DNA from: Candidatus Methanomethylophilaceae archaeon
GTDB taxonomy: Archaea; Thermoplasmatota; Thermoplasmata; Methanomassiliicoccales; Methanomethylophilaceae
DNA: 9,195 nucleotides
Direction: 5' to 3'
Assembly (NCBI GenBank): GCA_017475875.1
Contig: JAFVET010000103.1
Span: 1-9,195, forward strand
In this document: in pieces, positions 1 to 6,401 of the stretch
Numbering within the stretch: position 1 is the stretch's first letter
Layout of the letters: each line of letters opens with the position of its first letter
Translations under genes and position numbers: made by a program
The notes under the pieces: generated by a model
Seen by the model: only the letters and a program-made list of their open reading frames with translations
Databases searched by the model: none
Told to the model about the DNA's origin: nothing

Positions 1-455
1 AGGAGAGAAAGCCAGATGCTGATCCTCTGCCTCATACCCTTCTAGAAGGTTCCGAGGCGTTTGTCGGCCCATTCCGTCATCTTCACCTTTTCGAGAATGT
101 CGGAGGTCTCGGCCGAGATGGATTCTTTGCTCATTCCGAGTATCTGGCCGATATAGGAGAACGTCTCGTTCGGCGTCAGATAGAGGTAGAACTCCGGCGT
201 CTCGACGACGGTGCCTACTTTGGACAGGGCCTGTTTGGGCTTTTTGGAGACGTCGAAGCCGTTGATCTCCGCCGTTCCGGACGTGGCCTTCTGCAGGTTA
301 GTCAGAATCTTCAGCGTGGTGGATTTACCGGCGCCGTTCGGTCCGAGGAGGCCGGTGAAACTGTTCTTCTTCACATCCAGGGTCAGGCCGTTCAGAGCGG
401 TGAACTGACCGTATTCCTTGCGGAGATCGGTTATCCGAATCGGGTATTCGCTCAA
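1..455 (-). CDS. ABC transporter ATP-binding protein, N-terminal part, with in-frame TAG; runs off the left edge
   Basis: This is the ATPase subunit of an ABC transporter, probably of an exporter of the BcrA/NatA type; it would sit on the cytoplasmic face and power a membrane partner outside the window. Walker A (GPNGAGKST) is at residues 38-46. The Q-loop region reads VVETPEFYLYL, with Glu where many relatives have Gln, as in bacitracin-type ATPases. After residue 137 (KRLGTF) comes TAG at 44-42, and the same frame continues KGMRQRISIWLSL to the edge. That is the signature region, normally [FY]SKGMRQRIS, so the TAG replaces the signature Ser. The Trp where Ala is usual may be a sign of decay. 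The only start is TTG at 455, because an in-frame TGA lies 18 nt upstream of it; a strong GGAGG sits 7 nt before the TTG. It may be a pseudogene, a UAG-decoded gene or a sequence error. The family call is firm; its status is open. Confidence 0.75.
42..44 (-). other. In-frame TAG at the ABC signature serine
   Basis: Reading on the minus strand, the codons are GGA ACC TTC TAG AAG GGT ATG AGG CAG. The downstream residues K-G-M-R-Q-R match the conserved ABC signature segment in the same frame, so no frameshift is involved. A single change from TCG would give TAG. Readthrough would put pyrrolysine, or another residue, in place of the signature Ser that normally contacts ATP. Confidence 0.7.
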
Positions 456-506
456 CGTCCCGCCTCCGTCGTTTCATGTTCCATGGTGACGGATGCGCGG
501 ACGCAT

Positions 507-515
507 GTATATAAG
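507..515 (-). promoter_or_regulatory. TATA-like box of the ABC ATPase gene
   Basis: The minus strand reads CTTATATAC about 55 nt before the TTG start. Initiation about 25 nt downstream would give a leader of roughly 30 nt that includes the GGAGG ribosome site. The box is nearly palindromic, so it could also serve the plus strand, but the plus-strand gene has a better placed box nearer its start. Confidence 0.45.
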
Positions 516-547
516 AGTGGGTCGGGGAGACGTTTACTTCACACATT

Positions 548-557
548 CTTTTTTAAT
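548..557 (+). promoter_or_regulatory. TATA-like box of the Rpn gene, near-leaderless
   Basis: CTTTTTTAAT is centred about 28 nt before the ATG at 581. No Shine-Dalgarno sequence precedes that ATG (CGACGGATAC), which fits an mRNA starting at or very near the start codon, as is common in archaea. Confidence 0.45.
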
Positions 558-580
558 CTCATCATCGACACGACGGATAC

Positions 581-1474
581 ATGGACCAACCCGATATACG
601 GATAGAATCCGACGAGGACAAACTGATCAAGATTGCGGAGCCTATGGCTAGGCGGAACATCAAGGACGCCGTTTTCCGCAAGCTTTTCACGGACAAGGTA
701 GACGTCGCCCGTCTGTACACCGAATTGGGTGGCAAGGAACAGGTGTCTGCCAGTGACATATCCTTGATAGGACTGGATCCGGTCTTGCGGAAGGGTGTGG
801 TGAACGACCTTGCGTTCTTCATCGAAGGTCGTGCCCTTTACATTGTAGAGGCACAGTCGAGGGACGATCCGTTGATCCTGATGAGGTGCATGTTATACTA
901 CAACGAGTGCGTCAAGAGCCTGATGAAGACGTATGGGGAAGATGTAGAGAGTCTTCTCGAAGTCGATGGACGCGTCGTGGTGGTGTATCCTGGAGTGGGG
1001 AAACACGCTCCTTACGGGGAGGTCCTTTATCTGGATGACATTCCTCTTAAGTTCAGCAAATATCACTATTTTAAGCCGATGGAAATCGGAAAGCAAACTT
1101 TGGTATACCAATACATAGGTTTCTGTAACAAGGTCAACAAGATCATCAGAGGAGACAACAAGGGTCGCGCGGCTTTGATGACTCTGTTCGACGAATGTGT
1201 CGGGGAAGATATACTTTCGGAATTTCTAAAGGAGCACAGGGGTGAGATCATGGATCTGTATTTTCAGCTGACGGACGTGGATTACAACCACATGCTTGAC
1301 GTGGAGAGGGGGGAGGCAGAAGGGATGGCAAAAGGAATGGCAGTGGGAAAGGCTGAAGGAAAGGCTGAGATAGTTGTAAACATGGCGAAGAACGGCCAAT
1401 CCGCCGAACAGATATCCCAATTGACAGGCATCGACCTGTCCACCGTCGAATCCATCCTGGCCCGTCTCGATTGA
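581..1474 (+). CDS. Rpn family recombination-promoting nuclease (PD-(D/E)XK fold)
   Basis: A 297-residue protein of the Rpn / PDDEXK-transposase family: DNA nucleases that stimulate RecA-independent recombination in E. coli and, in some cases, act in phage defence. KDAVFRKLF (28-36) is the typical N-terminal segment. The nuclease core shows Asp76 (VNDLAFF), then Glu90-x-Gln92 (IVEAQS), the ExQ variant usual in Rpn. A low-complexity AEGMAKGMAVGKAEGKAE stretch (246-263) leads to a helical C-terminus (NGQSAEQISQLTGIDLSTVESIL). Met224 is preceded by GGTGAGATC, a good internal ribosome site, so a 74-residue C-terminal product is possible (see its own entry). The gene looks more A/T-rich than its neighbours. 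A diverged partial copy of its 3' end follows directly. The nuclease family is clear; the biological role is inferred. Confidence 0.85.
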   Translation: MDQPDIRIESDEDKLIKIAEPMARRNIKDAVFRKLFTDKVDVARLYTELGGKEQVSASDISLIGLDPVLRKGVVNDLAFFIEGRALYIVEAQSRDDPLILMRCMLYYNECVKSLMKTYGEDVESLLEVDGRVVVVYPGVGKHAPYGEVLYLDDIPLKFSKYHYFKPMEIGKQTLVYQYIGFCNKVNKIIRGDNKGRAALMTLFDECVGEDILSEFLKEHRGEIMDLYFQLTDVDYNHMLDVERGEAEGMAKGMAVGKAEGKAEIVVNMAKNGQSAEQISQLTGIDLSTVESILARLD

Positions 1475-1476
1475 TA
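1241..1476 (+). repeat. Direct repeat, copy 1 (3' end of the Rpn gene)
   Basis: This 236-bp segment begins at GGTGAGATCATGG, the internal ribosome site, and ends just after the stop (GATTGATA). It recurs as copy 2 at 1487-1698. The copies differ by scattered substitutions and one 24-bp, in-frame length difference in the purine-rich GKAEG repeat. Confidence 0.85.
1250..1474 (+). CDS. Possible internally started small protein of the Rpn gene (RpnS-like)
   Basis: This is an alternative start in the same frame as the Rpn gene, at its Met224, giving 74 residues from MDLYFQLTD to the common stop. The ATG follows GGTG at 5 nt spacing. The same motif precedes two operon genes in this window whose starts are well fixed, at 4 and 6 nt. 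In E. coli Rpn systems an internal start makes a small C-terminal protein (RpnS) that inhibits the full-length nuclease. Whether this start is used here is inference. The support is that an adjacent duplicate copies the gene from this same ribosome site and ATG onward. Confidence 0.4.
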   Translation: MDLYFQLTDVDYNHMLDVERGEAEGMAKGMAVGKAEGKAEIVVNMAKNGQSAEQISQLTGIDLSTVESILARLD

Positions 1477-1486
1477 ACCCATGTAA

Positions 1487-1698
1487 GGTGAGACCATGGA
1501 TCTGTATTACCGGCTGACTAACGTGGAGTACAACCACCTGCTTGACGTGGAGAGGGGGAGGGCGGAAGGGATGGCTGAAGGAAAGGCTGAGGTAGTCGTA
1601 AACATGGCGAAGAACGGCCAATCCGCCGAACAGATATCCAAATTGACAGGCATAGACCTGTCCACCGTCGAATCCATCCTGGCCCGTCGCGATTGATA
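1487..1698 (+). repeat. Direct repeat, copy 2 (tail duplicate)
   Basis: This 212-bp segment runs from GGTGAGACCATGG to GATTGATA and is homologous to copy 1 at 1241-1476. Only 10 bp separate the two copies. No target-site duplication or transposase ends were seen, so a tandem duplication or deletion between two Rpn genes explains it better than an insertion sequence. Confidence 0.85.
1496..1696 (+). CDS. Free-standing copy of the Rpn C-terminal tail (66 aa), possible RpnS-like antitoxin or gene remnant
   Basis: A 66-residue ORF that matches the last 74 residues of the upstream Rpn protein almost end to end. It lacks 8 residues inside the GKAEG repeat and carries mostly conservative changes such as F/Y, D/E, M/L and I/V, so it has drifted without losing its frame. 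It has its own AAGGTGAGACC-ATG ribosome site, 21 nt after the Rpn stop, and would be made from the Rpn transcript. It contains no nuclease residues, only the repeat linker and the NGQSAEQISKLTGIDLSTVESIL helices. It could be a stand-alone inhibitor of the nuclease, acting by contact with the Rpn tail, or the last remnant of a second Rpn gene lost by recombination. The intact frame and kept start favour translation but do not prove it. Confidence 0.55.
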   Translation: MDLYYRLTNVEYNHLLDVERGRAEGMAEGKAEVVVNMAKNGQSAEQISKLTGIDLSTVESILARRD

Positions 1699-1785
1699 GA
1701 CAAGGTTTCCCGTCATCTCACGGAATACGACCCTTTCCATAACCTGCGGTAGGCCATGTGATATCGGAACAAGCCATTGCCGAGG

Positions 1786-1807
1786 ATGAGGGGGTATTCC
1801 CCCTCGT
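1786..1807. terminator. Hairpin between convergent genes
   Basis: GAGGGGG-tatt-CCCCCTC forms a perfect 7-bp stem with a 4-nt loop. On the plus strand a U·G and an A-U pair extend it to 9. It lies 3 nt past the stop of the glutamate-synthase gene and about 90 nt past the Rpn tail, so it could end transcripts from both sides. Neither side has a strong T-run. Confidence 0.5.
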
Positions 1808-1808
1808 T

Positions 1809-3005
1809 TCAGGCATGTCTTATGCCCGTGTTGCCGGAGATTTCGGAATCAATGGTGCAGAGGTCGTCCAACGAGAGTTCTCTAACGGACCTGTGTCCGG
1901 ATATGCGTAGGAACGTCTTGAGTTCCTCAGAGCTAACGCGGAGGTAGTTGCCCACCCTTTCCGCCCCTATGGCGGAATCCAGGCGCGACTCGAGCTCCGG
2001 ATCCTGGGTGGCGATGCCCATCGGGCACTTCCCGGAGTTGCACGCCCTGTACTTCTGGCATCCAAGCGCCATCAACGCTCCGGAGGCGACCGCTACCGCA
2101 CCCGCACCCATCGCCAGCGCCTTGATGAAATCCTTGCTGGTCCTGAGTCCACCGGTTATGACCAGTTCCTGATCCATCCCGTGGGTGTCCATGTACCTCC
2201 TGGCCCTGGACAGGGCGTAGACGGTCGGGACCGAAGTCGCGTCCTTGAGGAATTTGGGTGACGAGCCGGTTGCTCCGCCCCTCCCGTCGATGGTTATGAA
2301 ATCGCATCCGGACTCGGATATGAACCCGAGGTCCCGTTCGATGTGGCCGGCGGCTATCTTGACACCAATCGGTTTACCTTTGGTCTCCTTCCTGAGCATG
2401 TCCACCATGTCCATCAGGTCGTCCGGGGTGTCTATCTCGGGGAACCTCGAGGGGCTGATGATGTCCTTGCCCTTGGGCCTGCCCCTCATGCCGGCGATGA
2501 TCTCCGTGACCTTGTCGCCGGGCAGGTGTCCGCCCATACCGGGTTTGGTCCCCTGGCCGATCTTGATCTCCACCGCGTCGCACCTCGCGAAGGTGTCCAT
2601 GGTCGCGCTGTAACGGTTGGGGACGTATTCGTAGATGTACCTGTACGAGTTGTTTATCTCGTCCGACAGGACGCCGCCTTCTCCGCTGCACATGGCGGTC
2701 TTCGCCATCGCGGACCCCATGGCCAACGCTTTCTTCGCCCTTCCGGACAGAGCGCCGAAGCTCATGTGCGAGATGTAGACGGGGGTCTCTATCCTCACCG
2801 GTTTGGCCGCCTTCTTCCCGATGGTCACGCTTATGTCGACATCGGCCCCGTCGTCGAGGGGAGGTCTCGCCAGTTGGGCGCCTAGGAATAGTATGTCGTC
2901 GAAGGACGGCACGGGCATCAGCGTGTCCATCGGTTCCCCCACGCTCCTGCCGGACACGGCTCTGGCGTGGATCTCGTCCATGGGGCCGTTGTCGTGCCTG
3001 ACCAT
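1809..3005 (-). CDS. FMN-binding glutamate synthase domain protein (GltB2 type), probably fused in frame to the upstream rubredoxin domain
   Basis: This 398-residue protein is the synthase barrel of glutamate synthase: it binds FMN and a 3Fe-4S cluster and makes glutamate from 2-oxoglutarate and ammonia or glutamine-derived nitrogen. ETPVYISHMSFGALS (73-87), TAMCSGEGG (103-111), KIGQGTKPGMGGHLPG (148-163), ITIDGRGGATGSSP (237-250) and ITGGLR (283-288) are the FMN and substrate segments. Cys316-x5-Cys322-x4-Cys327, followed by PMGIATQDPEL, is the cluster motif. There is no glutaminase domain, as is usual for archaeal split enzymes; nitrogen and electrons would come from other subunits. Upstream, the same frame reads Arg, Pro, Asp, then TAG, then a rubredoxin domain; bacterial and archaeal relatives often carry rubredoxin at the N-terminus. 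ATG 3005 could instead start a separate protein, with AGGA 7 nt upstream as a weak ribosome site. The stop is TGA. Confidence 0.92.
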   Translation of the reverse strand: MVRHDNGPMDEIHARAVSGRSVGEPMDTLMPVPSFDDILFLGAQLARPPLDDGADVDISVTIGKKAAKPVRIETPVYISHMSFGALSGRAKKALAMGSAMAKTAMCSGEGGVLSDEINNSYRYIYEYVPNRYSATMDTFARCDAVEIKIGQGTKPGMGGHLPGDKVTEIIAGMRGRPKGKDIISPSRFPEIDTPDDLMDMVDMLRKETKGKPIGVKIAAGHIERDLGFISESGCDFITIDGRGGATGSSPKFLKDATSVPTVYALSRARRYMDTHGMDQELVITGGLRTSKDFIKALAMGAGAVAVASGALMALGCQKYRACNSGKCPMGIATQDPELESRLDSAIGAERVGNYLRVSSEELKTFLRISGHRSVRELSLDDLCTIDSEISGNTGIRHA

Positions 3006-3014
3006 GCGCGGGTC

Positions 3015-3017
3015 CTA
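3015..3017 (-). other. In-frame TAG between the rubredoxin and glutamate synthase domains
   Basis: The minus strand reads GAC CTT TCC TAG GAC CCG CGC ATG. The TAG is codon 70 of an otherwise open 1416-nt frame (3224-1809) that ends in TGA. It falls in the variable linker between two domains that are commonly fused in this family, where an inserted residue should be tolerated. This makes it a candidate pyrrolysine or readthrough codon. Confidence 0.6.
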
Positions 3018-3224
3018 GGAAAGGTCGTTTTCGGATTTGACGACGGGGCGCTGTTCCGTCGTCCTCGTGGGAGCCGCGGGGGCGTCCCCGTCTATCCTGA
3101 CGAAAGCGCTTTTCGGGGATCTGCACAGCGGACACACCCAGTCGTCGGGTAGGTCCTCGAACTTCACCGGTTCTTCCGCGTCGTCGTATATCTCGCCGCA
3201 GACGCTGCATTTGTAAACTGCCAT
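3015..3224 (-). CDS. Rubredoxin domain protein, ending at TAG in frame with the glutamate synthase gene
   Basis: A 69-residue, one-iron rubredoxin-type domain with Cys6-x2-Cys9 and Cys31-x2-Cys34, plus the usual [14 protein letters not shown] segment. The loop after the first cysteine pair is shorter than in free-standing rubredoxins, as in rubredoxin domains fused to larger flavoproteins. After the domain comes a flexible tail ([13 protein letters not shown]) and TAG at 3017-3015. Beyond it, D-P-R and the glutamate-synthase protein follow with no shift of frame and no other stop, so the whole could be one polypeptide of 471 residues. As a domain it would pass electrons to the flavin. The ATG at 3224 was chosen because the cysteine pair follows at once and a TATA-like box lies 26 nt upstream. 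No good ribosome site is visible, in line with a leaderless mRNA. Confidence 0.85.
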   Translation of the reverse strand: MAVYKCSVCGEIYDDAEEPVKFEDLPDDWVCPLCRSPKSAFVRIDGDAPAAPTRTTEQRPVVKSENDLS

Positions 3225-3246
3225 GCACGTCAATCGGTGTGCGGTG

Positions 3247-3254
3247 TTAATAAT
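3247..3254 (-). promoter_or_regulatory. TATA-like box of the rubredoxin/glutamate synthase unit
   Basis: The minus strand reads ATTATTAA, centred about 26 nt before the ATG at 3224, so transcription would start at the start codon. It sits just downstream of the hairpins that follow the dehydrogenase gene, which suggests that this unit is separate from the glycan operon. Confidence 0.5.
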
Positions 3255-3258
3255 GTAA

Positions 3259-3300
3259 CCCGTCTCCGGACGGGAAGGGGACGGGCGCCGGGCGCCCGTC
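3259..3300 (-). terminator. Tandem GC-rich hairpins after the glycan operon
   Basis: A perfect inverted repeat (GACGGGCGC-cgg-GCGCCCGTC, 3280-3300) begins 4 nt after the dehydrogenase stop. A second 6-bp stem with a 4-nt loop (3259-3274) follows it. The two stems share the same six-base arms, CCCGTC and GACGGG. The position fits an operon terminator, but no T-run follows. Confidence 0.5.
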
Positions 3301-3304
3301 GGAT

Positions 3305-4480
3305 TCAGTCCCTGTGCATCAGGTCCCTGGTGAAGACCTTGGACGGGCAGCGTTCGAGGATCTTGTCCATGCGGTTGGCCAGGATGATCGAACAGTCGGA
3401 AAGGAACGAATCCAGGTCCTTCGTGGTGGGGACGTCGTGGAACGTCTCCCCCGGATAGGTCGGTTCGTAGATGAGCAGGTCGGTGCCGTTGTCCTTGAGG
3501 ATCTCCATGACGCTGATGATGCTGGACTCGCGGTAGTTGTCCGAATCGGATTTCATGGAGAGCCTGTATATCCCCACCTTCCCGCCGTTGCTCCTCTCCA
3601 TGATGCGGTTGGCGATGAACTTCTTGCGGGTGTCGTTGGAATAGACGATCGCCTTCACCAGGTCGTTGGGAACGTCGTGGTAGTTGGACAGCAGCTGTTT
3701 GGTGTCCTTGGGGAGGCAGTATCCGCCGTATCCGAACGAGGGGTTGTTGTAGTAGTCGCCGATACGCGGATCGAGCGAGACCCCTTTGATTATGGAAGCC
3801 GGGTCCAGGTTGTGGACGGCCGCGAACGAATCGAGTTCGTTGAAGAACGCCACCCTCATGGCCAGGTAGGTGTTGGAGAACAGTTTGACGGATTCCGCCT
3901 CGGTTGACGGCATGACCAGGACGGGCACGTCCTTCTCGTCGGCGCACGACGCGAGGGCGTTGACGAAATCCTCCGCCTTCCCGCGGAGGGATTCGGATGG
4001 GATTCCGGCGATTATGCGGGACGGGTGGAGGTTGTCGTAGAGGGCCTTGCCCTCGCGGAGGAACTCCGGGGAGAAGATGACGTTCTCGAAACCCTCCTGA
4101 CGTTTTGCCGCAACGTACCCTATGGGCACGGTGGACTTCACTACTATGGTGCAGTTTCTGTCGATCTCGGTCACCTGTTTGATCACGGAATCCACGGAAC
4201 CGGTGTCGAAGTGGTCGACGGCCGGGTCGTAGTTCGTGGGTGTGGCGATGATCACGAAGTCCGCGCCCGCGCATTCGTTGATGTCGGTCGTGGCCTTCAG
4301 GTCGAGTTTCCCGGAGGCCAGTGCCTCGGATATCTCCTTGTCCACGATCGGCGACTTTCCGGAGTTGATCAACTCCACCTTCTCGGGCACGATGTCGACC
4401 GCGACGACCTTGTACTTCCTCGCCAGGAGGGTCGACAGCGACAGGCCCACGTAACCTGTACCCACAATACAGAATTTCAT
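3305..4480 (-). CDS. ugd: UDP-glucose 6-dehydrogenase
   Basis: This 391-residue enzyme oxidises UDP-glucose to UDP-glucuronate with two NAD+. The Rossmann motif GTGYVG is at 7-12, followed by Asp29 (VAVDI). IIATPTNYD (77-85), KSTVPIG (115-121), [14 protein letters not shown] (137-150) and [20 protein letters not shown] (196-215) are standard family segments. The catalytic Cys255 lies in [14 protein letters not shown]. The length matches the short (~390 aa) class found with capsule genes, and the ending ([10 protein letters not shown]) is also typical. All catalytic segments are intact. It is the last gene of the operon, 27 nt after galE, and a hairpin follows its stop. UDP-mannosamine dehydrogenases share the fold, but the length and the [11 protein letters not shown] and YCLPKDT segments favour UDP-glucose. 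Ribosome site: only the weak GAGATGATCC before ATG. Confidence 0.9.
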   Translation of the reverse strand: MKFCIVGTGYVGLSLSTLLARKYKVVAVDIVPEKVELINSGKSPIVDKEISEALASGKLDLKATTDINECAGADFVIIATPTNYDPAVDHFDTGSVDSVIKQVTEIDRNCTIVVKSTVPIGYVAAKRQEGFENVIFSPEFLREGKALYDNLHPSRIIAGIPSESLRGKAEDFVNALASCADEKDVPVLVMPSTEAESVKLFSNTYLAMRVAFFNELDSFAAVHNLDPASIIKGVSLDPRIGDYYNNPSFGYGGYCLPKDTKQLLSNYHDVPNDLVKAIVYSNDTRKKFIANRIMERSNGGKVGIYRLSMKSDSDNYRESSIISVMEILKDNGTDLLIYEPTYPGETFHDVPTTKDLDSFLSDCSIILANRMDKILERCPSKVFTRDLMHRD

Positions 4481-4507
4481 AGGATCATCTCGTTAACGTA
4501 ATGTAAA

Positions 4508-5482
4508 TCAGCCCTTTCTCAGGAGTTCGTCCTCCCAAGCCCAGGCCGAGGATATGACGTCGTCCAGGGTCCTGACCGGTTCCCAGCCCAGTATCCTCCG
4601 GGCCTTGGAGTTGTCGGCGACGAGCATGGGCGGGTCTCCGGGACGTCTGTCGCCGATCTTGACGTCGATGTCCCTTCCGGTCACACGCTTCACAGATTCG
4701 ACGAGCTCCTTCACGGACGTACCGTTGCCGGTCCCGAGGTTGAACTGTTCCGAGGGGTTCCCAGCCAGGAGGTATTCCACCGCCTTGATGTGGGCCTCCG
4801 CGAGGTCGTCCACGTGGATGTAGTCCCTGACGCACGACCCGTCGGGGGTGTCGTAGTCGTCTCCGAACACCGTGAACGTGCCGCCGGAGCGGATGCGTCT
4901 AAGGATAAGGGGTATCACGTGGGTCTCAGGTTCGTGGAGCTCGCCGATGCCTCCGTCGGGGCTCGCACCGGCCGCGTTGAAGTAGCGGAGAGAAGCGGAG
5001 CGTATCCCGTACGCGCCTTCCATGTCGTGCAGCATGCGCTCGAACATCAGTTTGGTCCAGCCGTAGGGACTCACGGGCCATTGTTTCTCGTCCTCGGTGA
5101 CGGGTACCTTCTCGGGTTGTCCGTACGTGGCGCACGAAGACGAGAACACGATGCATTTCACGCCCTCTTCGATCATGGCCTCCAGAAGGTTCAGGCCGTT
5201 GGCCACGTTGTTGCGGTAGTATTTGGCGGGGTCGGCGACAGATTCCGCCACTTCGATCGACGCCGCGAAGTGGACCACGGCGTCCACGCCCTTCAGGGCG
5301 TTCTTTATCTCGTTCTTGTCAGCAAGGTCGCCGCGGACGAGTTCCGCGTCTCCCACGGCCCATTCGTGTCCGGCCGAGAGGTTGTCGAAGACCCTGACCT
5401 TGTATCCCTGTTTCAAAAGGAGGCGCACGGTGTGGGAACCTATGTATCCGGCCCCACCGGTCACCATAACCGTCGGTTTCAT
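4508..5482 (-). CDS. galE: UDP-glucose 4-epimerase
   Basis: A 324-residue, extended short-chain dehydrogenase-type epimerase that interconverts UDP-glucose and UDP-galactose with bound NAD. TGGAGYIG (8-15) binds NAD and HFAAS (71-75) follows. SSSCATYG (114-121) carries the catalytic hydroxyl residue, and Tyr140-x3-Lys144 (YGWTK) is the active pair. LRYFNAAGASPDGGIGE, HVIPLILR, GSCVRDYIHVDDLA and FNLGTGNGTSVKE are typical GalE segments. I place the start at ATG 5482 because the in-frame GTG at 5491 lies inside the end of the upstream gene, and GGTGAT sits correctly spaced before 5482. Only one base separates the upstream stop from this ATG, so translation is probably coupled. It supplies UDP-galactose next to the dehydrogenase that draws on the same UDP-glucose pool. 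Epimerases acting on N-acetyl sugars cannot be fully excluded. Confidence 0.9.
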   Translation of the reverse strand: MKPTVMVTGGAGYIGSHTVRLLLKQGYKVRVFDNLSAGHEWAVGDAELVRGDLADKNEIKNALKGVDAVVHFAASIEVAESVADPAKYYRNNVANGLNLLEAMIEEGVKCIVFSSSCATYGQPEKVPVTEDEKQWPVSPYGWTKLMFERMLHDMEGAYGIRSASLRYFNAAGASPDGGIGELHEPETHVIPLILRRIRSGGTFTVFGDDYDTPDGSCVRDYIHVDDLAEAHIKAVEYLLAGNPSEQFNLGTGNGTSVKELVESVKRVTGRDIDVKIGDRRPGDPPMLVADNSKARRILGWEPVRTLDDVISSAWAWEDELLRKG

Positions 5483-5483
5483 C

Positions 5484-6401
5484 TCAATCACCGTTGTGAA
5501 TGTATACCTGGCTGGACAGCACGGTCCTGATGGTGCACCGTCCCGAATTCAGCAGCTCCTTCTGGCGTGTGATCGCTCCGACCACCGCCGGGTCGAGGCC
5601 CCTGTTCTCCGCCGCCTTCATGGACGCGTAGTCGGCCACCATCATCTGACGGAGGTTGCAGAGGATCCTGTCCTCCGAGTACCCGGGCACGTTGTCCGAC
5701 AGGTCTATGGCGTCGGAGGTCATGGAGCGGTCGATCACCGCTATGTGTTTGGAGTTCTCGCTGATCTGCGAGATCCATCTGAACGCTATCGACGTCGAAC
5801 CGGGGACGGCGCGGACGCAGGGCACCGCGCATATGAAACGCCGGGCATAGCCTTCGACCATGTCCCTCCCGTCGTTCTCCAGGTAGTCCCTGAACTTGAG
5901 GAGCTCCGGTATCGAGGTCTTCATCTGTTCGTACACCTTTTCCGCACCCAGGTTCCTGAGCAGTGCAAGGGTGTAACCAATCTGGAAACCCACCGAATGC
6001 CTGGGCTGCATGTTCTTGGGGAGGGCGACATCGAGGTAACCGTCTTTCTTGGCAAGCTCGGTGAGTTTACCTCCGGATGATATGACGACGATCTTGCATC
6101 CTTTCGCTTTGGCCGCCTCGTACATCATCAGGGTCTCGCGGGTGTTGCCGGAATAGCTCGACACGATGGCCAGCGTTCCCTTGTTCGCCCAACCGGGGAT
6201 CTTCGGGTAGTTGACGACCATCAACGGGACCTTGCAGTACTGGTAGATGAGGTCGTTGACCATCATGCTGCTGATGGCAGATCCTCCCATCCCGCAGAGT
6301 ATGACTGAGCTGGCGTTTTGGGCCTCTATGTTTTCGCTGAGCGCGTTTTCGAGGTCGTCCGCGAAGTTGTGGAGCTGTTCGCGTACGGTGAGTTCGGTCA
6401 T
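5484..6401 (-). CDS. Phosphoglucose/phosphomannose isomerase family protein, subunit with intact SIS domain
   Basis: A 305-residue member of the archaeal bifunctional phosphoglucose/phosphomannose isomerase family, which interconverts fructose 6-phosphate with glucose 6-phosphate and mannose 6-phosphate. The phosphosugar-binding SIS parts are kept: GMGGSAI (37-43), SSYSGNTRET (81-90) and PRHSVGF (133-139). So are the general-base region RWISQISENSK (Glu215) and, near the end, a Lys (ITRQKELL, Lys281). The catalytic His normally found 16 residues after the Glu (ELNHN) is absent: that spot reads TSDAIDLS, with Asp/Ala. The gene just upstream keeps that His but has lost these SIS motifs. The start is fixed by AGGAGGTG 4 nt before ATG 6401; that ATG overlaps the upstream stop (ATGA), so translation is coupled. 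Homodimeric activity looks unlikely. A heteromer with its neighbour is my inference. Confidence 0.82.
   Translation of the reverse strand: MTELTVREQLHNFADDLENALSENIEAQNASSVILCGMGGSAISSMMVNDLIYQYCKVPLMVVNYPKIPGWANKGTLAIVSSYSGNTRETLMMYEAAKAKGCKIVVISSGGKLTELAKKDGYLDVALPKNMQPRHSVGFQIGYTLALLRNLGAEKVYEQMKTSIPELLKFRDYLENDGRDMVEGYARRFICAVPCVRAVPGSTSIAFRWISQISENSKHIAVIDRSMTSDAIDLSDNVPGYSEDRILCNLRQMMVADYASMKAAENRGLDPAVVGAITRQKELLNSGRCTIRTVLSSQVYIHNGD

Noticed and set aside
1487..1698. Insertion sequence or transposon end as the cause of the repeat
   Set aside because: No terminal inverted repeats, target-site duplication or transposase ORF was found. The repeat begins and ends at gene landmarks (ribosome site and stop), which fits duplication or deletion between Rpn genes.
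1226..1740. Minus-strand open frames across the Rpn tail and its duplicate
   Set aside because: They are antisense shadows that repeat only because the coding strand is duplicated; they have no ribosome site or recognisable motif.
2374..3228. A 284-residue, Arg-rich frame overlapping the glutamate synthase gene
   Set aside because: It is a frame shadow in GC-rich coding DNA. The overlapping frame carries every conserved FMN and iron-sulfur motif.
3225..4274. The long open frame upstream of the rubredoxin on the minus strand, which would extend it to about 419 residues
   Set aside because: It is the shadow of the dehydrogenase gene in another frame: Arg/Pro/Gly-rich, no family motifs. The rubredoxin starts at ATG 3224, which has its own TATA-like box.
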